Below are positions 39,252-49,226 of a stretch of 64,000 bases of DNA, one piece after another. A program made the translations under genes and the position numbers. The stretch comes from Paraburkholderia guartelaensis (GTDB lineage: Bacteria; Pseudomonadota; Gammaproteobacteria; Burkholderiales; Burkholderiaceae). The stretch lies in NCBI RefSeq assembly GCF_004353905.1, contig NZ_SMOD01000004.1, forward strand, positions 124,001 through 188,000. Direction: 5' to 3'. The notes under the pieces are model-generated. The model ran no database searches. It saw only the letters and a program-made list of their open reading frames with translations, and had not been told where the DNA came from. The first letter of the stretch is position 1. Every line of letters begins with the position of its first letter.

Positions 39252-40787
39252 ATGACCGAACCAACCCAGCAGAACGCGCCCAGCGCCGCGCCCGAAGTCG
39301 ACGACAACCAGATCATCGCCGAGCGCCGCGAGAAACTGCGCGCGCTGCGCGAGGCAGGCGTCGCCTACCCGAACGACTTCCGCCCGACCCACCACGCTGC
39401 CGACCTGGCGCGCGACTACGCCGACACCGACAAGGACGCGCTCGAAGCCAAGCCGCTCGAAGTGTCGATCGCAGGCCGCATGATGCTCAAGCGCGTGATG
39501 GGCAAGGCGAGCTTCGCCACGGTGCGCGACGGCTCGGGCCAGATCCAGTTCTTCATCACGCCCGCCGACGTGGGCGAGGCAACCTACGACGCATTCAAGA
39601 AGTGGGACCTCGGTGACATCGTCGCGGCCAAGGGTGTGCTGTTCCGCACCAACAAGGGCGAGCTGTCGGTGCGCTGCACGGAACTGCGCCTGCTCTCGAA
39701 GTCGCTGCGTCCGCTGCCGGACAAGTTCCACGGCCTCTCGGACCAGGAGATGCGCTACCGCCAGCGCTACGTCGACCTGATCGTCACGCCCGAAGCGCGC
39801 GAGACCTTCGTCGCGCGCACGAAAGCGATCTCCTCGGTGCGCCGCTTCATGGCCGACTCGGGCTTCATGGAAGTCGAAACGCCGATGCTGCACCCGATCC
39901 CGGGCGGCGCGGCCGCGAAGCCGTTCGTCACGCACCACAACGCGCTCGACATGCAGATGTTCATGCGTATCGCGCCCGAGCTGTATCTGAAGCGCCTGGT
40001 CGTGGGCGGCTTCGAACGCGTGTTCGAGATCAACCGGAATTTCCGTAACGAAGGCGTTTCGCCGCGTCACAATCCGGAATTCACGATGATGGAGTTCTAC
40101 GCCGCGTACACCGACTACGCGTGGCTCATGGACTTCACCGAACAACTGATCCGCCAGGCCGCCATCGACGCGAGCGGTACCGCCGTGCTGACGTATCAGG
40201 GCCGTGAACTCGACCTCTCGAAGCCGTTCCATCGCTTGACGATCGTGCAGGCGATCCAGAAGTACGCGCCGCAATACACGAACGAGCAGCTTGGCGACGC
40301 CGCCTTCCTGCGCACGGAACTGAAGAAGTTCGGCGTGGACGCGAACCAGCCGCAGTTCCTCAACGCGGGCGTGGGTTCGCTGCAACTGGCGCTCTTCGAA
40401 GAGACGGCCGAATCGCAGCTGTGGGAGCCGACCTACATCATCGACTACCCCGTCGAAGTCTCGCCGCTCGCGCGCGCCTCGGACACGCTGCCGGGCATCA
40501 CCGAGCGCTTCGAGCTCTTCATCACGGGCCGCGAGATCGCCAACGGCTTCTCGGAACTGAACGATCCGGAAGACCAGGCCGCGCGCTTCAAGAAGCAGGT
40601 CGAGCAAAAGGACGCCGGCGACGAAGAAGCGATGTTCTATGACGCCGACTACATCCGCGCGCTCGAATACGGCATGCCTCCGACGGGCGGCTGCGGTATC
40701 GGCATCGATCGTCTGATCATGCTGCTCACGGACAGCGCAAGCATCCGCGACGTGATCCTCTTCCCGCACCTGCGTCGCGAAGACTAA
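39252..40787 (+). CDS. lysS: Lysine--tRNA ligase, class II
   Basis: Charges tRNA-Lys. The ATG at 39252 ([18 protein letters not shown]) gives 511 residues. The N-terminal OB-fold anticodon domain ([25 protein letters not shown]) is followed by the catalytic core with motif 1 ([15 protein letters not shown]), motif 2 ([15 protein letters not shown], with FTMMEFY) and motif 3 ([15 protein letters not shown]). A hairpin terminator lies 22 bases after the stop. Confidence 0.98.
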   Translation: MTEPTQQNAPSAAPEVDDNQIIAERREKLRALREAGVAYPNDFRPTHHAADLARDYADTDKDALEAKPLEVSIAGRMMLKRVMGKASFATVRDGSGQIQFFITPADVGEATYDAFKKWDLGDIVAAKGVLFRTNKGELSVRCTELRLLSKSLRPLPDKFHGLSDQEMRYRQRYVDLIVTPEARETFVARTKAISSVRRFMADSGFMEVETPMLHPIPGGAAAKPFVTHHNALDMQMFMRIAPELYLKRLVVGGFERVFEINRNFRNEGVSPRHNPEFTMMEFYAAYTDYAWLMDFTEQLIRQAAIDASGTAVLTYQGRELDLSKPFHRLTIVQAIQKYAPQYTNEQLGDAAFLRTELKKFGVDANQPQFLNAGVGSLQLALFEETAESQLWEPTYIIDYPVEVSPLARASDTLPGITERFELFITGREIANGFSELNDPEDQAARFKKQVEQKDAGDEEAMFYDADYIRALEYGMPPTGGCGIGIDRLIMLLTDSASIRDVILFPHLRRED

Positions 40788-40808
40788 GCCAGGCACTGCC
40801 TGACATGA

Positions 40809-40848
40809 CGGGGCGCATGCGGTTCATACCGTATGCGCCCCGTTTCTT
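40809..40848 (+). terminator. Intrinsic terminator after lysS
   Basis: A 15-bp stem with one G-U pair (CGGGGCGCATGCGGT, 40809-40823, with ACCGTATGCGCCCCG, 40828-40842) and a 4-base loop, followed by TTTCTTT. Confidence 0.8.
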
Positions 40849-41093
40849 TGGGGCCTTTCAGCGCACACGTTTGTAACCATCGGTAAAATCTTCCGGATAG
40901 CGCAGCGGCTGGGACGGGTACGTCAATTGCGCTCCCTGTGGAAAACCGCGCTGTGCAACGCTGCGCGACGACCACGCCCTCAGCGCCTTCCCGCACCCAC
41001 CGCGCGGGGTTACAAATTGAAACGCTCACAGAATTGGATTGGCTCAAACTGGGTCTCACAAGAGAGCCAACTCTGCCAAAGACGGAGCCTGTC
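40849..41093. other. Leader region before the glycine-zipper gene
   Basis: After the lysS terminator about 245 bases precede the next ATG. They include an AT-rich patch around 41005-41060 (GGTTACAAATTGAAACG) that could bind a regulator. I could not match a standard promoter. No gene was recognised. Confidence 0.5.
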
Positions 41094-41849
41094 ATGAACA
41101 CAACCGATCCGACCACACCGAAACGCCGCCTCCATCCGCTGATCGCTACGGCGGCGGCAGCCGTCATCGTCGCGAGCCTTGCGGCCACGGCGGCCATCAC
41201 CGGCGTTTTCCCGAGAGCTTCCAGTACCGCCGAACAGAGCGCCCAGGTTCAGACGGGCCAGACCACCATGACGGCTTCGCAGCCGCCGGTGGTCGACTCG
41301 ACAAAGCCGGTGCAGGCCTCGCAATATGCGCAGAACGGGCAGAATGCGCCCGCCGAGCCGCAAGAGGCGCCGGCGCCGGCGCCGGCACAGGCACAGGCTC
41401 AACAGCAAGCGGCCGTGCCCGTCGCCCCGGCGCAGCAGTATGGTCAACAGCCTGCCCAACAGCCGCAGCCTGCGCAGCAGCAATATGCGCAGGAAGCGCC
41501 ACCCGCCCAGCCCGCATGTTCGACTTGCGGCACGGTCGTCGCGATTTCCGAGGTCAAGCATGAAGGCCATGGCACCGGTATCGGTGCAGTAGGCGGCGCG
41601 GTGGCGGGTGGCGTGGTCGGCAACCAGTTCGGCTCGGGTAACGGCCGCACGGCCATGACGCTGCTCGGCGCACTGGGTGGCGGCTTCGCCGGCAACTCGG
41701 TCGAAAAACACCTGCGCAGCACGACCAGTTATTCGGTGCGCGTGCGCATGGAGAACGGCAAGACGCGCTACTTCACGTATCACGAAGCGCCGCCGTTCCA
41801 GCAAGGCGAGCGCGTGCGTGTCGAAAACGGCACGCTGGTCGCGGGTTGA
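41094..41849 (+). CDS. Glycine-zipper 2TM domain envelope protein
   Basis: A 251-residue protein of the Rick_17kDa/SlyB-like glycine-zipper type. The ATG at 41094 has GGAG seven bases upstream. After a short N-terminus (MNTTDPTTPKRRLHP) comes a hydrophobic segment (about 19-37) that may be a signal anchor. A long Gln/Pro/Ala linker follows, then CSTCGTVVAISEVKHEGHGTG and the zipper GAVGGAVAGGVVGNQFGSGNGRTAMTLLGALGGGFAGN. It ends with a beta-rich domain (YSVRVRMENGKTRYFTYHE). Such proteins associate with the outer membrane or peptidoglycan. The exact role is unknown. Confidence 0.87.
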   Translation: MNTTDPTTPKRRLHPLIATAAAAVIVASLAATAAITGVFPRASSTAEQSAQVQTGQTTMTASQPPVVDSTKPVQASQYAQNGQNAPAEPQEAPAPAPAQAQAQQQAAVPVAPAQQYGQQPAQQPQPAQQQYAQEAPPAQPACSTCGTVVAISEVKHEGHGTGIGAVGGAVAGGVVGNQFGSGNGRTAMTLLGALGGGFAGNSVEKHLRSTTSYSVRVRMENGKTRYFTYHEAPPFQQGERVRVENGTLVAG

Positions 41850-41874
41850 TTGCCCTGACGCTGAACGAGCAATA

Positions 41875-41911
41875 AAAAAGGCGATTTGCCGTACTGGCAA
41901 ATCGCCTTTTT
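41875..41911 (+). terminator. Bidirectional intrinsic terminator between glycine-zipper gene and iscX
   Basis: A perfect 16-bp stem (41875-41890 with 41896-41911; core GGCGATTTGCC/GGCAAATCGCC) and 5-base loop, with A and T runs on both sides. It ends both the plus-strand gene and the isc operon. Confidence 0.93.
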
Positions 41912-41939
41912 CTCGCCTGCTTGCCGGGCGTGCCGGAGA

Positions 41940-42137
41940 TCAGTAGTCCGCGTCTTCGATCCACGCGGCCTGGATCGCTTCGAGAATCTTCTCGTTCGAG
42001 CGCTCGGGGTCATCGTCGAAACCGTCGAGCTGGGTGATCCAGCGATGCAGATCGGTGAAGCGCACGTACTGCGGATCCACTTCGGGATGGGTGTCCGTCA
42101 AGGCCATCGCGATGTCCTGCGTATCGGTCCATTTCAT
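41940..42137 (-). CDS. iscX: Fe-S cluster assembly protein IscX
   Basis: A 65-residue acidic adaptor that binds IscS and iron and modulates cluster assembly. The sequence MKWTDTQDIAMALTDTHPEVD and the LHRWITQLDGFDDDP and WIEDADY segments match the family exactly in length and signature. It is the last gene of the isc operon, 30 bases after fdx. Confidence 0.97.
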   Translation of the reverse strand: MKWTDTQDIAMALTDTHPEVDPQYVRFTDLHRWITQLDGFDDDPERSNEKILEAIQAAWIEDADY

Positions 42138-42167
42138 GGCTGCGCGCTCCTCCTCGTGTTCAGTGGC

Positions 42168-42509
42168 TCAGTGGTTTTCTTTCGCGTGATTGATCGAGTA
42201 CCGCGGAATCTCGACCACCAGGTCGTCGTTCTCCGGCACGATGGCCTGACACGACAGCCGCGACGTCGGCTCGAGGCCCCACGCCTTGTCGAGGAGATCG
42301 TCTTCGTCTTCCTCGGACGGCACGAGCGCATCGAAACCTTCGCGCACGATCACGTGACAGGTCGTGCAGGCGCACGACTTTTCGCATGCGTGCTCGATTT
42401 CGATGCCGTGTTCGAGCAGCGCATCGCACACGCTCTCACCCGGTTTGGCGTCGATGACCGCGCCTTCAGGGCACAGTTCGACATGGGGCAGCACCACGAT
42501 TTGAGGCAT
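42168..42509 (-). CDS. fdx: [2Fe-2S] ferredoxin of the isc system
   Basis: Adrenodoxin-type ferredoxin that supplies electrons to IscS/IscU. The start is MPQIVVLPHVELCPEG at 42509 (113 residues); the longer frame to 42527 is less likely. The cluster ligands C42, C48, C51 and C87 are at the same residue numbers as in E. coli Fdx. It lies 185 bases after hscA, a larger gap than in E. coli. Confidence 0.97.
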   Translation of the reverse strand: MPQIVVLPHVELCPEGAVIDAKPGESVCDALLEHGIEIEHACEKSCACTTCHVIVREGFDALVPSEEDEDDLLDKAWGLEPTSRLSCQAIVPENDDLVVEIPRYSINHAKENH

Positions 42510-42694
42510 TGTGATTTCCGTATCCAATAACTTTCATATCGGGCGCATGCCCCGCCTCCGACGGCGGCATGTGCCCATTCTACTGTCGGTGCGCGCTCTG
42601 CCACATCGGGAAAGCACGCACGCGTGCGCCGTTTGCTAACGACGCATTCGCCTATAAGCTGTTGAGGCTGCAGGCCCGCTCTTAGCCGAGCCTT

Positions 42695-44566
<1,872 letters not shown>

Positions 44567-44629
44567 CTGTGTGATCTGCTTTTTAACCTGATGGGCGCGA
44601 GCGCCCGATATCCGTTTGCGCGCCCGGCT

Positions 44630-45178
44630 TCAGCCTTCGAGCCGCTCGATCTGCGAGTCGATTTCGCCGGCCACGCGCTCGATGAACATGAGCTGGCGCA
44701 CCGCCTCGGCCGCGGGCTGGTTCGAGCCGCTGTCGAGCAGCGCCGCAAGCTTTGTGAAGCGCACGCGTTCGTCGTCGCGCAGCTCGCCTGCAAGTGCATC
44801 GAGCGCATCGATGTTCTTCGCGCCGACCGCGTCTTCGATCGCCTCGCGCCACTCCATCTGCTGCATGAGGAACGCGGGCTCCATCGCCGTGTTGTTCTCC
44901 GCCCCAACGTCGATGCCGCGCAGATGCAGCAGATACTTCGCGCGCTTGAGCGGATCGCGCAGCGTCTGATACGCCTCGTTCGTGCGCGTGGCCCACTGCA
45001 TGGCGATGCGCTTTTGCGCCTCGCCGGCCGCGGCGAAGCGGTCGGGATGCACCTGCGCCTGCACCGTGCGGTAGGCATGGTCGAGCGCGTCCGCGTCGAT
45101 CGCGAACTGCTCGGGCAGGCCGAACAGCACGAAGTGGCTGTCGGAGAGCGACCGGGAAGGCGTGGAAGGCGTGCTCAT
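44630..45178 (-). CDS. hscB: Co-chaperone HscB
   Basis: J-domain protein that brings IscU to HscA. The ATG at 45178 gives 182 residues. The HPD motif is at 44-46 in AQVHPDRF. The C-terminal part is the helical IscU-binding domain ([19 protein letters not shown], and the region after EWREAIEDA). A polar N-terminal extension ([11 protein letters not shown]) is longer than in E. coli. The gene follows an intrinsic terminator after iscA. Confidence 0.96.
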   Translation of the reverse strand: MSTPSTPSRSLSDSHFVLFGLPEQFAIDADALDHAYRTVQAQVHPDRFAAAGEAQKRIAMQWATRTNEAYQTLRDPLKRAKYLLHLRGIDVGAENNTAMEPAFLMQQMEWREAIEDAVGAKNIDALDALAGELRDDERVRFTKLAALLDSGSNQPAAEAVRQLMFIERVAGEIDSQIERLEG

Positions 45179-45245
45179 CGGCTGGAACGTTCTTGTGGGG
45201 CTATGAGGGGCTGACGGGGACAAACAGCTGCGGCCGTCAAAATCA

Positions 45246-45269
45246 AAAAGGCGGCACAAGCCGCCTTTT
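45246..45269 (-). terminator. Intrinsic terminator between iscA and hscB
   Basis: On the minus strand, 17 bases after the iscA stop, AAAAGGCGGC pairs with GCCGCCTTTT across a 4-base loop (45246-45255 with 45260-45269), then TTTTTGATTTTG. It is a well-formed terminator inside the isc operon and could reduce expression of the hscBA-fdx-iscX half. Confidence 0.8.
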
Positions 45270-45286
45270 CACCGCTCTACGCGGGC

Positions 45287-45610
45287 TCAAACGCGGAAGG
45301 ACTCGCCGCAGCCGCACTCGTCCTTCACATTCGGGTTGTTGAACCGGAAGCCTTCGTTCAGCCCTTCGCGCACGAAGTCGAGCTGCGTGCCGTCGATATA
45401 GGCGAGACTCTTCGGGTCGACGATGACCTTCACGCCGTGGCTCTCGAAGACGTTGTCCTCGGGCGCGAGTTCGTCGACGTACTCGAGCTTGTACGCGAGG
45501 CCCGAGCAGCCCGTCGTGCGCACGCCAAGACGCAGACCCACGCCCTTGCCGCGACGGGTCAGGTACTTTTGCACGTGCTGTGCCGCTTTTTCAGTCAACG
45601 TAATTGCCAT
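45287..45610 (-). CDS. iscA: Iron-sulfur carrier protein IscA
   Basis: A-type carrier of iron or clusters. The start [13 protein letters not shown] at 45610 gives 107 residues; the long in-frame extension toward 45814 is Arg-rich and not part of the gene. The three conserved cysteines C35 (TTGCSGLA), C99 and C101 (DECGCGESF) are at the E. coli positions. It is downstream of iscU by about 150 bases. Confidence 0.97.
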   Translation of the reverse strand: MAITLTEKAAQHVQKYLTRRGKGVGLRLGVRTTGCSGLAYKLEYVDELAPEDNVFESHGVKVIVDPKSLAYIDGTQLDFVREGLNEGFRFNNPNVKDECGCGESFRV

Positions 45611-45761
45611 AGCATCTTCGCCGCGCCTCGCGCCGCCGGTTGGGCTTTCGCCTTCCCCCGCGTCGCGACGCAACCCTGCTGCATCCAAAATCGTTAGTCC
45701 CAGAGCGCCGAGCTTGTAGGCCCGACGCCGTCCTGCATCTATTACGCCGCAGCGCCGTGCT

Positions 45762-46166
45762 TTACGCCGCGTCGGCCTTCGCTTCGGTCGTGTGACGCTG
45801 GCGATAGTCCGCAACCGCTGCCTTGATCGCGTCTTCCGCGAGAATCGAGCAGTGGATCTTCACCGGCGGCAGCGCCAGTTCTTCGGCGATCTGCGTGTTC
45901 TTGATGTCGAGCGCCTGGTCGAGCGTCTTGCCCTTCACCCACTCGGTCACGAGCGAGCTCGAAGCGATCGCCGAGCCGCAGCCGTAGGTCTTGAACTTCG
46001 CGTCTTCGATCACGCCGTCCGCGCCCACGCGGATCTGCAGCTTCATCACGTCGCCGCACGCCGGCGCGCCGACCATGCCGGTGCCCACTGCGTCGTCGTC
46101 CTTGGCGAACGAGCCGACGTTGCGCGGGTTTTCGTAGTGGTCCAGAACCTTGTCGCTATATGCCAT
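45762..46166 (-). CDS. iscU: Iron-sulfur cluster scaffold IscU
   Basis: Scaffold on which new clusters are built. The ATG at 46166 has GAAGGAG seven bases upstream; a GTG two codons earlier is unlikely. The 134-residue protein has C37 (GAPACGDV), C63 (YGCGSA) and C106, the last in the LPPVKIHC motif recognised by HscA. Confidence 0.97.
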   Translation of the reverse strand: MAYSDKVLDHYENPRNVGSFAKDDDAVGTGMVGAPACGDVMKLQIRVGADGVIEDAKFKTYGCGSAIASSSLVTEWVKGKTLDQALDIKNTQIAEELALPPVKIHCSILAEDAIKAAVADYRQRHTTEAKADAA

Positions 46167-46265
46167 GATCACACTCCTTCAATTCGTGTTTGCCGCGCTG
46201 CATGCAGTTGACTGCTCATTGCGCTGCGGCCGGGTCGTTGTTCGCTGCTAACTGCGCCGCCTTGC

Positions 46266-47489
46266 TTAGTGCGCCGCCCACTGGATGGTCGACAGATCGA
46301 TGCCGTCCTGATGCATTTCCCACAGCGGCGAAAGCTCGCGCAGCTTGGCGATCTTCGTCTTCAGCAGGTTGATCACGTAGTCCACGTCCTGTTCCGTCGT
46401 GAAACGGCCCACCGTGAAGCGGATCGAGCTGTGCGCCAGCTCGTCGTTGCGGCCGAGCGCGCGCAGCACGTACGACGGCTCGAGCGATGCGGAAGTGCAC
46501 GCCGAACCCGACGACACCGCCACGTCCTTCACCGCCATGATCAGCGACTCGCCTTCGACGAAGTTGAAGCTGATGTTCAGGTTGTGCGGGACACGCTGCT
46601 CCATGTCGCCATTCACGTAGGTTTCTTCGATTTCCTTCAGGCCGCGCAGGAGCTTGTCGCGCAGCATGCGCACGCGCTCGTTTTCCGTGGCCATCTCTTC
46701 ACGCGCGATGCGGAACGCTTCGCCCATGCCGACGATCTGGTGCGTGGCCAGCGTGCCCGAGCGCATGCCGCGCTCATGGCCGCCGCCGTGCATCTGCGCT
46801 TCAATGCGCACGCGCGGCTTGCGGCGCACGTACAGCGCGCCGATGCCCTTCGGGCCGTACGTCTTGTGCGCCGAGAACGACATCAGGTCGACCTTGAGCT
46901 TTTGCAGGTCGATGGGCGCCTTGCCCGTCGATTGCGCGGCGTCGACGTGGAAAATGATGCCCTTTTCGCGGCAGATTTCGCCGATCGTCGCGATGTCCTG
47001 GATCACGCCGATCTCGTTGTTCACGTGCATGACGGAAACGAGGATCGTGTCGGGACGCAGTGCGGCCTTGAACGCTTCGAGGTCGATCAGGCCGTCGTCC
47101 TTGACGTCCAGATACGTGACTTCATAGCCTTCGCGCTCGAGCTCGCGGCAGGTGTCGAGCACGGCCTTGTGCTCGGTCTTCACCGTGATGATGTGCTTGC
47201 CCTTGCTCTTGTAGAAGTGCGCGGCGCCCTTGATCGCGAGGTTGTCCGATTCGGTCGCACCGGAGGTCCAGATGATTTCGCGCGGGTCGGCGTTGACGAG
47301 CGCGGCGACCTGCTCGCGCGCTTCCTCGACGGCGCGCTCCGCATCCCAGCCATAGGCGTGGCTGCGCGACGCCGGATTGCCGAACTGCTCGCGCAGATAC
47401 GGAATCATTTTGTCCACCACGCGCGGGTCGACGGGGGTCGTCGCGCTGTAGTCCATGTAAATGGGCAGGTGGGGAATGTCGTTATTCAT
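46266..47489 (-). CDS. iscS: Cysteine desulfurase IscS
   Basis: PLP enzyme that delivers persulfide sulfur for clusters and tRNA thiolation. The 407-residue protein carries the PLP lysine in [10 protein letters not shown] (near 209) and the persulfide cysteine loop [14 protein letters not shown] (near 331). Starts with [21 protein letters not shown], three residues longer than E. coli IscS. It follows iscR by 68 bases. Confidence 0.98.
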   Translation of the reverse strand: MNNDIPHLPIYMDYSATTPVDPRVVDKMIPYLREQFGNPASRSHAYGWDAERAVEEAREQVAALVNADPREIIWTSGATESDNLAIKGAAHFYKSKGKHIITVKTEHKAVLDTCRELEREGYEVTYLDVKDDGLIDLEAFKAALRPDTILVSVMHVNNEIGVIQDIATIGEICREKGIIFHVDAAQSTGKAPIDLQKLKVDLMSFSAHKTYGPKGIGALYVRRKPRVRIEAQMHGGGHERGMRSGTLATHQIVGMGEAFRIAREEMATENERVRMLRDKLLRGLKEIEETYVNGDMEQRVPHNLNISFNFVEGESLIMAVKDVAVSSGSACTSASLEPSYVLRALGRNDELAHSSIRFTVGRFTTEQDVDYVINLLKTKIAKLRELSPLWEMHQDGIDLSTIQWAAH

Positions 47490-47557
47490 CTATCGCTCCG
47501 GGGAATCTTGTGTGCTGCGCTGTACTGTGTATTGCTTTCTAACGGCGCTCGAAGGAC

Positions 47558-48091
47558 TTACGAGCCCGCCATGTTGAAGATCGAGTTCGGACCCAGCGGC
47601 ATCGCCCTGACCGGCTCCACCGCCGGCGCCTCGGCGCGGCGATCGCGCAGGACGGCGGGCGCGGCGCCTTCGCGGGCGCGCTGCTTGTCCACCAGATCCT
47701 TGAGCGACACCGAATCGAGGTACTCGACCATTTTCTGGTTCAGCGTCGACCAGAGTTCGTGCGTCATGCAGTGACCGTCGTGCTGCTTGGTGCCCTCGCA
47801 GGCGCCCTTGCCGCCGCACTGGGTGGCATCGAGCGGCTCGTCCACGGCGATGATGATGTCCGCGACCGTGACGTCCTCCGCGCGGCGCGCGAGGTTGTAC
47901 CCGCCGCCCGGCCCACGGACCGATTCGACGATTTCATGACGGCGCAGCTTGCCGAACAGCTGTTCAAGGTACGACAGCGAGATATGCTGCCGCTGGCTGA
48001 TACCCGCAAGCGTCACCGGGCCCTGCTCCTGGCGCAGTGCCAGGTCAATCATCGCCGTGACGGCGAAACGGCCTTTGGTGGTGAGTCTCAT
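47558..48091 (-). CDS. iscR: Fe-S responsive transcription regulator IscR
   Basis: Rrf2-family regulator; with its [2Fe-2S] cluster it represses the isc operon. The ATG at 48091 gives MRLTTKGRFAVTAM and 177 residues. The winged helix is at about 1-80. The cluster ligands are C92, C98, C108 and probably H111: the C-x5-C part is normal but the next gap is nine residues, against five in E. coli (C98-x5-C104), a four-residue insertion (GTKQHDG). Two type 1 boxes overlap its own promoter just upstream. Confidence 0.96.
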   Translation of the reverse strand: MRLTTKGRFAVTAMIDLALRQEQGPVTLAGISQRQHISLSYLEQLFGKLRRHEIVESVRGPGGGYNLARRAEDVTVADIIIAVDEPLDATQCGGKGACEGTKQHDGHCMTHELWSTLNQKMVEYLDSVSLKDLVDKQRAREGAAPAVLRDRRAEAPAVEPVRAMPLGPNSIFNMAGS

Positions 48092-48108
48092 GATGTATGG
48101 GAACCGCA

Positions 48109-48160
48109 ATTCTCGACAATTTTCGTCAAGTATAAATACATGACTAGTTTAGTCAAGTAT
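48109..48160 (-). promoter_or_regulatory. Tandem IscR type 1 boxes and iscR promoter
   Basis: Two 25-base sites, 48109-48133 and 48136-48160, each match the type 1 IscR consensus at 22-23 of 25 positions (core GACT-N5-AGTC in the second). They are two bases apart, so their centres differ by 27 bases. On the minus strand a promoter overlaps them: TTGACT (48151-48156), 16 bases, TATACT (48129-48134), about 38 bases before the ATG. Bound IscR would block RNA polymerase. Confidence 0.88.
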
Positions 48161-48246
48161 CAACGTCGCGATCTGGGTTATTAGGTGCGCAGCGAATCGC
48201 AAAAAATGGCGCGATTTCTGCATTCGGCAGATCCGCGCCGCTCATC

Positions 48247-48729
48247 TCAATCCGCCAGTTGCGGACGCAATGCGGCGAGCAGACCCGCGCAGGCGGCCTC
48301 GCACTGATCGAGCACCGTTTCGAAGCCCGCGTCGCCGCCGAAATAGGGATCGACCACGACGCGCGTTTCGGCCTGCGGCGCGAATTCCATCAGCAGGCGG
48401 ATCTTGTCGCGCTCGCTCGCCGGGCAAAGCACCTGGAGCGCGGAGACGTTGGCGTCGTCCATCGCCACGATCAGATCGAAACGGCGAAAATCTTCCGCGG
48501 CGATCTGCCGGGCGCGCAACGGCGCGAGCTCGTAGCCGCGCTGACCGCCTGCACGCTGGGCGCGCTCGTCGGGCGCCTCGCCGATATGCCAGTCACCCGT
48601 GCCTGCCGAATCGATCTCGACGCGCCCCACCAGCCCCGCCTCGTCGACGAGACGCAGCATCACGGCCTCGGCCGTGGGCGAGCGGCAGATATTGCCAAGA
48701 CAAACGAAGCAGACAGAAACCTTTTTCAT
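48247..48729 (-). CDS. Low-molecular-weight protein-tyrosine phosphatase
   Basis: A 160-residue phosphatase. The P-loop is VCLGNICRSPTAE (C-x5-R-S, residues 9-16) and the acid loop is DPYFGGD (about 128-134). It sits directly upstream of iscR, a conserved betaproteobacterial neighbourhood, but the isc promoter lies between them, so co-regulation is uncertain. Its target is unknown. Confidence 0.93.
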   Translation of the reverse strand: MKKVSVCFVCLGNICRSPTAEAVMLRLVDEAGLVGRVEIDSAGTGDWHIGEAPDERAQRAGGQRGYELAPLRARQIAAEDFRRFDLIVAMDDANVSALQVLCPASERDKIRLLMEFAPQAETRVVVDPYFGGDAGFETVLDQCEAACAGLLAALRPQLAD

Positions 48730-48836
48730 TCGTGGGGGCTGGGCAGCGAGAGGCGTTCAGCGTGCGGCGGCGAATCTCAAATTATACAAAGCACGCGAGG
48801 TACGCGCTGCGCGGCGCGTTGGCGCCGGCGCGATCA

Positions 48837-49067
48837 TCAGATCGCGTTCGAGCGCGGCAGCGTTGCGATGCCGTTCATCGCCTTCACCGGCGTCTTGCCT
48901 TCGCTACCCACGAGACCATACGACACGGCGCGCGCGAGTTCTGCCGTTACCTGATCGGCAGCGAGCGGCATTTGCTGCTCGGCGGTCTTCCACGCATGGA
49001 TCCATGCGATCACCGCGAGCGGCACGATCAGCGCCAGCGGCCAGTACACCGTTATTTTCTTTCTCAT
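48837..49067 (-). CDS. Small single-pass membrane protein, unknown
   Basis: A 76-residue protein starting MRKKITVYWPLALIVPLAVI at 49067, with one transmembrane helix at about 8-25 and a polar tail (ADQVTAELARAVSYGLVGSEG). GAGAG lies seven bases upstream of the ATG. I find no family. It lies alone between lutB and the phosphatase gene; a 12-bp inverted repeat brackets its upstream region. Confidence 0.6.
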   Translation of the reverse strand: MRKKITVYWPLALIVPLAVIAWIHAWKTAEQQMPLAADQVTAELARAVSYGLVGSEGKTPVKAMNGIATLPRSNAI

Positions 49068-49070
49068 GAT

Positions 49071-49142
49071 GCGACTCTCTATCGACTGTGAAGCGACAGG
49101 TGCGGACGCACTATCGCCAGTCGAGATGATATAGAGAGTCGC
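49071..49142. repeat. 12-bp inverted repeat upstream of the small membrane protein gene
   Basis: GCGACTCTCTAT (49071-49082) is repeated inverted as ATAGAGAGTCGC (49131-49142), with CGACTG and CAGTCG as a second nested inverted pair inside. The arms are 48 bases apart. It lies just in front of the small gene starting at 49067. Confidence 0.75.
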
Positions 49143-49226
49143 AATCAGGAAAAACCCGGTCCGGATGAACACACTGTTGCGCCAGATTAAATAGTCGGCA
49201 AACCAGACTTGACCGATGCGCGCCCG

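Noticed and set aside
39069..40796. A 575-codon minus-strand frame
   Set aside because: It is a shadow of lysS, with the usual Arg/His-rich product.
45611..45814. A 68-residue N-terminal extension of IscA
   Set aside because: It is Arg-rich and overlaps the end of iscU; the ATG at 45610 gives the exact length and cysteine numbering of IscA.
49071..49142. 12-bp inverted repeat as ends of an insertion sequence
   Set aside because: Only 48 bases lie between the arms, there is no transposase nearby and no target duplication was seen.
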